From Epithemia pelagica (Eukaryota > Bacillariophyta > Bacillariophyceae > Surirellales > Surirellaceae), in contig OX337230.1 in assembly GCA_946965045.2 (NCBI GenBank), positions 3,658,001-3,722,000 of the forward strand: 64,000 bases of DNA. The letters are read 5' to 3'. Shown here one piece after another: positions 29,062 through 38,159 of the stretch. Each line of letters opens with the position of its first letter. Positions within the stretch are counted from its first letter, which is position 1. The notes beneath the pieces were generated by a model that was not told the origin of the DNA, searched no databases, and was given only the letters and a program-made list of their open reading frames with translations. The translations under genes were made by a program, and so were the position numbers.

Positions 29062-31169
29062 AGCTGCCACGGTGTTGGCTGTGGATAGTGAGAGTCAAAA
29101 TAGGAGAGAAGTTCAGTGTCAGAGAGGTGCCAGAGACGACTACAATCATCTGCCATTGCGTTAACTGGGCCCGGGATGTAATCTTGGTGAGCAATGTAGC
29201 GGTGGAACCGCTGGTGGAGGGCTTTGACCCGCAGAAGGTAGGCGGCTGCATTGGAGGCTGACACAGATCCTTTGTGCTGCCAAAAGACAGTGGCCGTGTT
29301 GTCATGTAACGTGGTGACAGTGCGTTCCCGCACATCGGCAGTCTGCGCCATTACATCGAGATGGGTGACAGCACCCGCCAACTCAAGGTCACTGTTGGTG
29401 AGAGTGCCAGAAGGGTTGTCCCAAGTGACGAGACGCCGTGTGATGCTGTCGGGGAAAGGAGAACGCCACAGATATGAGGCATGGGTGCGTCCAACATGAG
29501 AAGATGGAACAAAGAACACCCCACCCATGCCTGGACCAGCCGCATCAGTTGTCCCCAGGATGAAGTCATCACGCTTAATGATTTCTGTGAGCCGCGTGGG
29601 TCGTGCAGTGATGTCACGGGCAAGCCATTTAAAGTCCCGGAGGAAGGCATGGATGTTGCGGTTGAGGCGTAGCCGCCTGCCGGTCACACTCTCGGGGTGA
29701 CGGAAGGCTTCTTGAAGTGTGCTGAATAGCCCTTGGCCCCCAGGAAGGGCCAGTGCCATGGACCGCAGCTCCCCCAAGACCTGATGCCAGGTTTTTGCAG
29801 CAATGCGTTTCTGAGATGGTTCGATGCTGTCGAGGATGGCATGGAGCCGGTCCTTGCGGTGAGGAGGCAGCTCCAATGTTCCAGACACCGTGTCAATTAG
29901 CCACCCGAGAATGACCTTTCGGGTGGTCCAGCAAGCGTCACCTTTTTTCAATTTTTTGATGGAGGCTGGCTCCTGGCGCTCGTCAGGGTCGGATGGCTGT
30001 CCGCCACGCATGACCTGATCGAGGGCATGGAACAATACGCGATGAATTTGTCGCAGTCGATTGGGGTTCCCTTGTGCTGCAACAAGAAAGTCATCCACAT
30101 ATACATCCACATAGTTGAGGGGTGCACTGGTGGAAGTTGGTGCTCGTTGCCACGGTCGGTCAGGCAGTGGAACTGCCACTGGAGTCTGAGGGGGAGTCAG
30201 TTGTACTGTGGACTTTGCCTCTGGCGCCGGAATCGTTTGAGCCAGGTTTTCCAGACGGTGTGGTGGTGCATGTTGCAGGTCTTGCATGCTTGCATTTGCC
30301 AAGTCCGCCACTGTTTCGGTCACAGCGCAGAAATATGGAGGAGAAAGCACCCAACCCATTGGCAGTGCCAGGGGAAATGCCAGTAATTGAGGCTGTCCAT
30401 CTTGCTGAGGGAAGGCGAGCCCCAATGCCATGGAGTCTCGAGGCAGGAGCCATATACGGTAGAAACCATCTGAGATATCAAGTTTGGCTAGAAATACCGG
30501 CCCAAACCTTGGATCTGCATCCACAATGCGCTGTAGGACCCGGAGAAGGGCCTTTCCAAATTGCATTGCCTCGGGTGGTGCTAGTGGTACGGTATCTGCG
30601 TTCACTGAGTGAAAGGTGTAGTCACAGATTGTACGGGGCCGCCTCTCCCGCTGGGGGACAACACCCAGGGGGCTGACCCTCAGCCCTGCTTGTTGACGTA
30701 CTAGGTCGGCTGGGAGTACTGTCCACTGACCTTTCGTCATCATGTCTTTGAACTCCTCAAAGAGAAAGTCAACATACTCCTGTGCAGAGGCATGGGCTCC
30801 CCGGGTGATGCACTGATCTACTTGTTGTTGAGTCCACGGTCGAGTTTTCATCCGGACAGGGGCTCCCTTCCGGAGACGGGCGAGAAAGTGTGCGGCTGGA
30901 TGTTGAATTTCACCCACCTCTTCCACTAGATCACTGGGACCCCGTTGTTGCTTGATAAAGGTCTCCCATGAAGGCGCGTTTAGGTAGGACAAGGATGCAT
31001 GTGTAACTAACTCACCTAATTCAGGGGGTAATTGGCGCAGTGACGCCAAACTAGACTTAACCAACCCCGCCGGCAGCTCTGGCCCAGAGGCCTGCCGAGC
31101 AGGTCTCTGCGAGAGAGGTGCAGGTGGGGATGGCTCCGGACAAGGCACTGCCGTGTCCTTGCCGAGCCA
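28623..31169 (-). CDS. RT and RNase H of the PAT-like element
   Basis: Open from the codon after the gag TGA to 28623, about 848 codons. RT motifs: K-L-D-I-S-D-G-F-Y-R, L-P-M-G-W-V-L-S-P-P-Y-F and the catalytic Y-V-D-D-F. The RNase H carries T-T-D-A-A-G-P-G-M-G-G, L-E-L-A-G-A and L-H-D-N-T-A. The sequence is typical of DIRS-order elements and unlike copia or gypsy RT. It has no ATG near its beginning and lies in the same frame as gag, so translation through the UGA is the simplest route. The end overlaps the recombinase ORF. Confidence 0.85.
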   Translation of the reverse strand, partial: WLGKDTAVPCPEPSPPAPLSQRPARQASGPELPAGLVKSSLASLRQLPPELGELVTHASLSYLNAPSWETFIKQQRGPSDLVEEVGEIQHPAAHFLARLRKGAPVRMKTRPWTQQQVDQCITRGAHASAQEYVDFLFEEFKDMMTKGQWTVLPADLVRQQAGLRVSPLGVVPQRERRPRTICDYTFHSVNADTVPLAPPEAMQFGKALLRVLQRIVDADPRFGPVFLAKLDISDGFYRIWLLPRDSMALGLAFPQQDGQPQLLAFPLALPMGWVLSPPYFCAVTETVADLANASMQDLQHAPPHRLENLAQTIPAPEAKSTVQLTPPQTPVAVPLPDRPWQRAPTSTSAPLNYVDVYVDDFLVAAQGNPNRLRQIHRVLFHALDQVMRGGQPSDPDERQEPASIKKLKKGDACWTTRKVILGWLIDTVSGTLELPPHRKDRLHAILDSIEPSQKRIAAKTWHQVLGELRSMALALPGGQGLFSTLQEAFRHPESVTGRRLRLNRNIHAFLRDFKWLARDITARPTRLTEIIKRDDFILGTTDAAGPGMGGVFFVPSSHVGRTHASYLWRSPFPDSITRRLVTWDNPSGTLTNSDLELAGAVTHLDVMAQTADVRERTVTTLHDNTATVFWQHKGSVSASNAAAYLLRVKALHQRFHRYIAHQDYIPGPVNAMADDCSRLWHLSDTELLSYFDSHYPQPTPWQLCHPRTAMLSAVTSALCKTRSEPESFLHAPMPQHNTGHVGWPFVPRTTWIRGSQKWKTPFLSSRSSGRNIAMDAWPHAVTPSDLVQWRTPYVRWARRSPAWGPGTSARTAQVPSIFGSNDSFDPTLGSIRLHTAFDQSRYRLSNML

Positions 31170-33335
31170 TCAGGCAAATGCCACCTTGCACCATTGGTAC
31201 AGCTCTTTGTCTTCGGTGGCTGTGTGTGGTGCATGATCCAAACGAAGTCCGCACCGCGAGTTGCACACTCCTCGGAGGTGATAGGATCCACACATGTTGA
31301 CTTCAATCGTCTTTCCGTCTTGGTCCTGACGCTTGACCGCGGGTGGATTGCCCGCCTTCTTGATGGCATCATTGAGTTTTGTTTTGCCAAGGGCTTCCTC
31401 GAACTCCTTGAACATGGGATTGACCTGAGGGTTGATAACTTGGGCTGCTCTCTCCTTGCCTGCAGCCTTGGTGCCTCCATTGGATTCTCCTCTGCTCTCG
31501 GATCCCGTGGATGGTGCCATGGATGGCGGACCAGTCAGTGCACTGGCACTGCCATTGAACAGACTTGGCAGAAGATTGGGAAGGATTTGTTTTGGTAGGT
31601 ATCGGCTTGGAAGGCTTGGTGCCCAGCCCGTTGAGGCCAGGTCTAGGGCATCTAGCACTTCAGCAAAGTTGGGTGGTGACAATGGTGGCAAAGTGTCATG
31701 GACCCGCATGTTCCGCCACCAGATGCATAGCTGCAACTGGTTGTAACGTATCAGCTTGGTTGCGGCAAAGGGCAAGTTTAGAGAATAGAGGCGTGTGATA
31801 TAGGCTGTTTCCTTGTTGGTGAACCTCTTTACAAACCTGTCGTAAGCCACGTACACACCATGGGTGGGTCCTATGGCAGCCTTGAGCACCAAACGCATGG
31901 CCTGGAGGAGTGGACGGATGTGGTGGCCGTTGGCCGGAAGTGAGATCTTGGTGGTCGCTCGGAGCGTGCGTACATCTTGGAGGTCCGATGACACACTGCC
32001 TCCCATGAGCTGGTCGTATTCCTCTCCTGCCTTTCTGGCCTTGTTGGTGGCGTCTTCTGCTTCTGGTGACAAAAGATCAGCCAGTTGCAACGCAAATGGT
32101 TGCAAACCCTCTTCGAAATTGTCCATGTTGTCGCTGGCAAAACGTAGTGCGGTAAATAGTTTTGCAAGCTGTGGCGTGACAATAGGCAATTGTTCTACCG
32201 CATCTTCGTGACGTGCGACATCTAGCAATGTGGTTTCCAATGCGAGTCGATCCTTCTTAGCACCGGCTGCGGCCAGGCTGTGCCACAGCTCTGGCAGCGA
32301 CGATTCTTCGTGGACCCCACATAGAATGCACAGACGACGTGTGGCTGTCTCACCCCAGTATCCTGAGGGCATCTTTGGTGCCCTTGCCGCTCTTGCTTGC
32401 TCCCTGGCTTCGTCTCTAGCTTGCTGTTGGGTGTTGACCAGTTGGCCGACCAGGTTTACCAATTGTGTGGGGACATGGTCAGTCTGAGCTTTCTGACTTG
32501 GGTTTGCTCCAGGTACCTGTTGGTACAGGATAGACCGGCGATGCTTGTTAAGTGCTCCATCGGCAAGAGGAGGAGTCAAAGCTGCTTGGATAGACGCCGA
32601 GGGCTGCCCATCTGCGGTGCGCATTAGGGCTAGCACACAGAATTGAACTAGTTCTGTGCAGTCTCCAGCTCTGTTGTCTGCACGAATTGCTCCTACAAGG
32701 TCGGTCCAAAGCTCCCGTGGTGTTAGTCGGCGGTTGATGACGATGGGGAGATATGCCGGCGGCACAAACATGAGGGATCTGGTCCGGGCCTGTACAATAT
32801 TTGGTTCTCCATCTGCCAGTGGGGATAGTAACTGGGCTTCTTCACCAGCAGCTGCTAGTAATTCATCCACTCTCGCAACGGATCCTGGAATATTACTGTA
32901 GGTGACTCCTCGGGTGCGATTGAACATATTTTCAGTAATTTCCACGGAAGTGATGTCTTCACCTTCAACATCTTGCACAAATGCATAGGTCTTTCCATCC
33001 CATGGTGTTGGGCGTCCAAGCATTGGGGGATATGTTTTGAGTCCGTGAAGGACGAGGCTACGTCCACATTCTTCACCTTCGGATTCAAAAATTCCAATGT
33101 ATGCGTTGGGAGACTCTGTCCCTACATTCTTGGCAGCTTCATATAGTTGTGCACCTGTTAAAGGTCCATCTCCATCACGGAATGTACGCATGACTGCTTG
33201 GTATTGGCCTTGGTAGGGGTCACTGGAAGACAAGGAGTACAATGATGCAAATGTCTCGGGTGGAGCTGTTGGGATGGCGACACCACCGGCAACGGGGCCC
33301 GCAGCAGGTCCCATTGGTTGCGGGGGTGCTGACAT
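31170..33335 (-). CDS. gag: Gag-like protein of the PAT-like element
   Basis: 721 residues from ATG 33335, just inside repeat A. The N terminus is Pro/Gly/Ala-rich, the middle is mostly helical, and an Ala/Arg-rich basic helix follows. Near the C terminus are M-C-G-S-Y-H and G-V-C-N-S-R-C-G-L..H, a single Cys/His cluster that could bind nucleic acid. It ends at TGA 31172-31170, after which the same frame stays open into RT. No similarity to copia gag is seen; the assignment rests on position and the zinc cluster. Confidence 0.7.
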   Translation of the reverse strand: MSAPPQPMGPAAGPVAGGVAIPTAPPETFASLYSLSSSDPYQGQYQAVMRTFRDGDGPLTGAQLYEAAKNVGTESPNAYIGIFESEGEECGRSLVLHGLKTYPPMLGRPTPWDGKTYAFVQDVEGEDITSVEITENMFNRTRGVTYSNIPGSVARVDELLAAAGEEAQLLSPLADGEPNIVQARTRSLMFVPPAYLPIVINRRLTPRELWTDLVGAIRADNRAGDCTELVQFCVLALMRTADGQPSASIQAALTPPLADGALNKHRRSILYQQVPGANPSQKAQTDHVPTQLVNLVGQLVNTQQQARDEAREQARAARAPKMPSGYWGETATRRLCILCGVHEESSLPELWHSLAAAGAKKDRLALETTLLDVARHEDAVEQLPIVTPQLAKLFTALRFASDNMDNFEEGLQPFALQLADLLSPEAEDATNKARKAGEEYDQLMGGSVSSDLQDVRTLRATTKISLPANGHHIRPLLQAMRLVLKAAIGPTHGVYVAYDRFVKRFTNKETAYITRLYSLNLPFAATKLIRYNQLQLCIWWRNMRVHDTLPPLSPPNFAEVLDALDLASTGWAPSLPSRYLPKQILPNLLPSLFNGSASALTGPPSMAPSTGSESRGESNGGTKAAGKERAAQVINPQVNPMFKEFEEALGKTKLNDAIKKAGNPPAVKRQDQDGKTIEVNMCGSYHLRGVCNSRCGLRLDHAPHTATEDKELYQWCKVAFA

Positions 33336-33343
33336 CGTGTGTT

Positions 33344-33513
33344 GTTTTAGACGAACCTAGGAATTGTTCAGTGGTTGGACCAACCCGAGAGGCTCTCGTT
33401 GAACAAATCTATGAGGAGAGATGCGCTGCGCTGCTGCTGCTGTTGCTCCCCTTTTGGCCCGTCCCGACCCGGTGGCGGCCAGACGTGTCCTTCGCTCCGC
33501 TACCCAGGCACGG
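33344..33513 (-). repeat. Terminal repeat A, outer copy
   Basis: 170 bp, marking the 5' end of the element in its own sense; nine bases separate it from the gag ATG. Confidence 0.85.
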
Positions 33514-34419
33514 TAACATAAATTTGGGATGGAATCGTGTAGAACGAGAATGCAATAGAGAGTAGGAGACGTATTGTAGGATTGTCTGTCGTGCGTACGT
33601 CGTGACGCGGCAGGAGTTCGGGAGCAGATGTTCGGACATCAGATGGACGAGCACGCGCGGAGCGCGCACGCGGCCACGGCCAGCGCGCAACTTTGGTTTG
33701 GAGCTGGATGTGAGAACATCGGCATCAAAGTCGAGCTCACAATCTTGGGATAGTGAGCAGAGACACGATCACTGCCATCTCAAGTGGAGGTCATCAGACT
33801 AGATAGTTCTAAGACATTCAAAACTAGCCCCATACCCGCCCTTGGGAGCCATCTTGGTTCCGGGGCCTTTACGGCACACGCGTCTACTCCTAGCGTGCAA
33901 GAACTACTTTGTGTGAGACCTGCACGACGACAGAGCGCCACGACAGCTGCAGGATGTGGTCGCTGGGTCATCCCCTCGTCGTATGAAACCTCACACTCTC
34001 TGAACACAAACAAAACGAAAAGTGCGCTTTTGAGACGTGCTAGGACATGGCGTGTCTGTCGTCCGTGTGGGGTAGCAAATCGCACATAAACTACATGACA
34101 TAGACCCTGAGTATCTTTTTCATGTGATCGAATAGTTCTCACAAAACTCTTCTATGTTTGTCATGACAGATCCTTTTGAGGAACCGGTTCCGATTGTCAA
34201 TATCGGATATGCCTCGAGAACACAACAACTCCCTATTCCCACAACGAGAGTGCTACATAGAAACAAAAACGATGACCAAGTCGTAGAAGTTCGGTGACCT
34301 AGGACCAATCGCTTCTTCAAGATGCCATGACTATGACAATTGCTAAGTAGTTCTGTATGTGATTTCAATTGATGTTGTATTCACTGAATGTCTACAATTG
34401 GACGGCAACGACTATGGTC
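33514..34419. other. Intergenic with a small dispersed-repeat trace
   Basis: No gene is supported. At 34178-34199 there are 22 bases nearly equal to 25240-25261 inside the glycerol kinase gene. At 34205-34250 there is a diverged copy of 25864-25915, downstream of that gene. Together they look like a shuffled remnant of the kinase 3' region. Confidence 0.4.
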
Positions 34420-34930
34420 TTACTTGGTGGCAGGCGCCGTGTAGCTGTCCGTATCCCAATTGTGATCGGCCTTGACCTTGGTGGCAGGTTCATCTTGATT
34501 CCAAATATCCAAGGTATTCATTTCGGGACTCTTGAAAAAAAGAACAAGTTTCTTATCCTCTCCAACCAGCTTGTAGTTCAAGGGATCCACAGGAGTCAAA
34601 CTTCCATGAGCCATTCCAGTGCCACACCTGTGTCGAGAATGTGATGCAAAGATATGGAGTGAGACGAGACGAGTTTCCAGCATTTGCATCACGATAGGAA
34701 CCCTTCCTTGTCAATTGCGAGACGTACCATCCTCCATAGAGGGGAGCGTATTTGGCAGGGTTCTCATCAAAGAGCTTTTTGGCGTCCGTCGAGGCAAAGC
34801 GGTAGATGGCACCTTCGTATTCACTGACGTGATCGGGCAGACCCAGTACAGGAGGACCAAATTGGTAGGATACAGGACAGTAGCCTTCCATGGCCAGTTT
34901 TGAGTCGTTAACATTCATTACATGCGGCAT
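34420..34930 (-). CDS. YHS-domain protein, two exons
   Basis: Exon 1 is 34930-34728 and exon 2 is 34627-34420. A 100-bp intron (34727-34628, GTACGT..ACACAG) splits a Trp codon, and splicing gives 136 residues. The YHS pattern is clear: A-M-E-G-Y-C-P-V-S-Y, Y-E-G-A-I-Y-R-F-A-S, F-D-E-N-P-A-K-Y-A-P and Y-G-G-W-C, with a cysteine gained only by splicing. YHS domains are small, often metal-associated modules in metal transporters and oxygenase-linked proteins. After the domain comes L-V-G-E-D-K-K-L-V-L-F-F and an acidic W-rich end. No signal peptide. The spliced model is preferred because the unspliced frame loses the domain after G-G-W-Y. Confidence 0.85.
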
Positions 34931-35826
34931 GATTCTTCAAGTTCTTTTTTGTGGTTGTTGTTTTCGATGGCTGTTTCGTTGGGTGCGATTGGGGGGGGGT
35001 ACCTTTGTTCGTCCGTCATCCGAAAGGAAAAAAATTGTCTCGTATTTTTTCCCAAAGCGCCAGCCGGGTATTATCGCCAGCCTCCCTTCGATCGTTCGAA
35101 ATCGACGCGCCGGTCACGCCTTGTATTGCTGGCACAAAAGGGCCAGGAATCGTCTCACTTTTCGAGCAACACCACAAAAGACGACCATGAGCACACCAAA
35201 AACCAAAAGAAAACCATCCAGCCGTACGAACGACCACAGTGACAACTTTGTGGTCAAAACCATCCACCTAGATCACAAGTGAAGGCGGAATGTATCAAAG
35301 GAAGGATGACAACATGAAACATGACAATCAACCACTGCAATGAACATTCAACCACTGCGCAATGATGAAGCCAAGGTTTGACAGCGTCATCATGGGGTAT
35401 ATAAGCCCAGGAAGCAGGAAGCCTAATCTAGTAGTGGACTATACTTTTATATTTCCCATAGACAAAGTGCCAGGAGCTTGTGTTCATACTCCTAGAGGTG
35501 CATTGCACTGTGTGTGTGTATTTCATGGTTTGGTGTGTGTGTGTGATGATTCCGTGAAGCTTGATCCACTACTGCGTAAAGAGTACTTGCTTCTGAAACA
35601 ATATAGACTATAGAGTACAAAATGGGCTGGTAGATTTCTTTCGTCAAGTCTCACGGCTCACAGTTCCTGTTTCACTTGCATGAGCGCAAGCGGCTACATA
35701 ATAGGGCAAAGCCAATTACAGTTGGCTTGGACGTAATAATAATGTGCTAAACCAAAAGAAATTTGACAGAAATATTTTTACATTTTTAGGAAAATTTGGG
35801 AATAACCGTATGGACAGCAGACGGGA
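34931..35826. other. Intergenic upstream of the YHS gene
   Basis: Several overlapping ORFs at 34890-35282 have no domain or compositional support. A CA/GT-rich stretch lies at 35510-35550. Nothing else is recognisable. Confidence 0.45.
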
Positions 35827-36392
35827 GGTAAGGGCTGGGTAAGCCGATCCATGTTCGGCTAAGTAGGCTCAGTACATTAAGCTACGTAGTACTATTTTCA
35901 TCACAGTAACAAGTGGGGCGAATGGTCACAAATCGAAAACTTGCTGCCACGAGAAACAATGCAATCCGGAAACCATCACTCGACAATGGTCGAAGAAATC
36001 ACCCCCATGGCCATAACTTCCTCAATAATAGAGCTTGACTCGACCGCTTTGACATTAAGATTATTTACTACTAGAGTGACTATGCTTTCAATTCGGTCGA
36101 GTCACCGTTGAGAAATGAATGAGTTAGGAAGGTTTTTGGATTACATCACCAGTATACCTTTTGATCCAACGCGACAAATCTTCTGTGGCTGCAGAACACA
36201 GTAATACTAGCAAACTCAAACAACTTACAGTAGTAGGGTGTTGATGCGATGCATCGGTAAATGCATGCGGCATCAACGGATCTCGCCGTCATCGTGGAGT
36301 GTTTTTGCATTTTTCGGACTTCCCACCATTTCAGGTATGACGTGTACTTTGGGATTTTATGTACGCTACGTAGCTTTTGTACTGAACCTACT

Positions 36393-37158
36393 TAGTAGAA
36401 CTCTCACCGAAAATCATCGGTTAGGTTCGGCACCTCATCGGTTAGTCGAGTCCCGTGGCTTCAAACATCACCTACATCACCTACATCCACACTACATACC
36501 TAGCTTCGCGCTAGCTCAACCTATATTTCGGTCGCATATACCAAAAAGTGAGAACAGATTGACGAACGTGCTATCAAGAATCAACTTTGGTCTTGATATC
36601 GCATCAACGGATGATCATCCGTTGAACATCCGAGCCTGACCTATGCCCTAAGCGTGCGTGCCCAAATTCGTCAAGATGCGCGCAAGAACTATCCGAGCGT
36701 GGCGATCATGTATCCGACCCAACGGTCTAAGTACACAAGGCACGAATCACGATCACGCGAGACCATATCATCGTTCCCACTATTTCAAGATTGCAAACAA
36801 GAACGCGCCAACAAAACTACATATACCAACTTTAGCCAAGAATCGTTGAGGCTGTATATGATATACAAGCACATATACATGTTATATACCTCACATACAT
36901 CAACTCCAACCATTCCAGTCCTATCACCGCCAAGAACCTATTTCACACGATCAACAACAAGAATGGAAACCTCACACACCAAACCTAGTAGTAAGCTCAC
37001 AATCATTAACATTACCATATCATCACGTCTTCAGTGTCCTGACTATCCCTACGATAGAACCCTTGGGTTTCCTTTGTTCTCTGACCCGTGGAGAACTTTG
37101 GTATCAGTTGGTAATCGATTGTGGCTCTTCTAGAGCGTGTACTGACGGAATTCTACTA
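36393..37158 (+). repeat. copia-2 5' LTR
   Basis: 766 bp. It contains a 22-bp perfect palindrome at 36604-36625 centred on GATC and TATA-like AT-rich DNA near 36850-36890. The ORF-like stretches inside it are considered chance. Confidence 0.9.
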
Positions 37159-37197
37159 GATTAACAGTCTCACCTGTCTCATTTCCCCGAAGTTTTC

Positions 37198-37977
37198 ATG
37201 TCCAGTGACTCCAATACTCCTGTCCGTCGGATCTACAACGCTTTCCAGCAGAGTGGTGACCCAACACAGCAGATTGCCGTCCACCCTGGCGAATTCCTCA
37301 TCGAGACGCCCTCTAACTCCCCGGAGAAGGCTAGCGCGCCTAATCCGTTCCAGACTCCCGATCAAGTCGTCCCTCCGCCGTCCGACCCGAATCGCCCGCC
37401 GAACACCCTTGCACGCCGACCGAGTACACCTCCTCGCCCGAACCCAACTCGCACCCGACGTACGAGCCGTCTCATCAACGCGCACCTCCGTTACTTCCGC
37501 GAGCCATCCGAGTATCAGAGCGACCCGGACCACATCCGTTCGACGCTCGAACACGAGGTCTCGTTCGAGTCCGTCCAACCCGTCGTCGACCTAGAGGATA
37601 TCCAACGACTCCTAGACTTGCTATACCAATCTCCAAGCTACCGATACATAGCGACGACCCTATCGACCACCCCATCAGGCTGCCTTCGGGTACGCTTCCT
37701 TACTTTCCAGCGTCCGGTCAATTACTTCCATACCATTTGGGTCGTGAACAAGACTAACCAACCTCTTCCTACCTTGACTACCCGTCTCGACGACTACGTT
37801 GGTTTCATCCACGTTATCAAGTTGCACCAGGACTTCCGTGCCACTATCTTCCCTCTACTCACCCAACCAGTGAACCACCTAGTTGAGGACCACAACGGCA
37901 ACGAAGAAGCTACCTCTATTACTGAGTCTCCGATTCAACTTGATTACCACAACGAGCCCAGAAGTGACCACGTTTAA
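37198..37977 (+). CDS. Extra ORF of copia-2, ahead of gag
   Basis: 259 residues from ATG 37198, which lies 40 bp after the 5' LTR; the ORF ends 182 bp before gag. The first half is Pro/Arg/Ser/Thr-rich and probably disordered. The second half is compact, with L-E-D-I-Q-R-L-L-D-L-L-Y, L-R-V-R-F-L-T-F-Q-R-P-V-N-Y-F and V-G-F-I-H-V-I-K-L-H-Q. Codon use is GC-rich at third positions, unlike the neighbouring gag. Standard copia elements have no ORF here. No family was recognised; it could be a captured host fragment or an accessory protein. Confidence 0.6.
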   Translation: MSSDSNTPVRRIYNAFQQSGDPTQQIAVHPGEFLIETPSNSPEKASAPNPFQTPDQVVPPPSDPNRPPNTLARRPSTPPRPNPTRTRRTSRLINAHLRYFREPSEYQSDPDHIRSTLEHEVSFESVQPVVDLEDIQRLLDLLYQSPSYRYIATTLSTTPSGCLRVRFLTFQRPVNYFHTIWVVNKTNQPLPTLTTRLDDYVGFIHVIKLHQDFRATIFPLLTQPVNHLVEDHNGNEEATSITESPIQLDYHNEPRSDHV

Positions 37978-38159
37978 GTAATTTTAAGTAGTTTTCACAC
38001 CAAACCAGAGACAAAACCGAGTTCCGCACATCCGGGTTACCTTTCGGACATCACATCACAAGGCACACCACACATCCTGGTTACAAATAATAACTAAAGT
38101 TTTCGACTAAGACATCACAGGACACATATCAACATATCTTATCACCAAGTCAAGCAATC

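Larger units (their letters stand above)
27398..33513 (-). mobile_element. PAT/kangaroo-like tyrosine-recombinase retrotransposon (DIRS order)
   Basis: A 6,116-bp element read on the minus strand as A (33513-33344), gag, RT/RNase H, tyrosine recombinase, B (27871-27727), A (27727-27558), B (27542-27398). This A-ORFs-B-A-B order is the split direct repeat known from PAT, kangaroo and Ngaro elements, which use a tyrosine recombinase instead of a DDE integrase. The A copies differ at one base and the B copies match by eye, so the insertion is recent. No target duplication is expected or seen. RT and recombinase ORFs overlap in different frames, as is usual in this order. Confidence 0.92.

Noticed and set aside
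15957-31172. UGA reassigned to an amino acid
   Set aside because: UGA properly ends the glycerol kinase, desaturase, beta-helix A and nuclease-kinase genes in this window.
34890-35282. 130-codon plus-strand ORF and two overlapping frames
   Set aside because: Three frames are open at once over this stretch and none shows domain or codon bias; it overlaps the start of the YHS gene.
36654-37133. 159-codon ORF repeated at 44073-44552
   Set aside because: It lies inside the copia-2 LTRs, starts at a non-ATG codon and has no protein-like pattern; its duplication is simply LTR identity.
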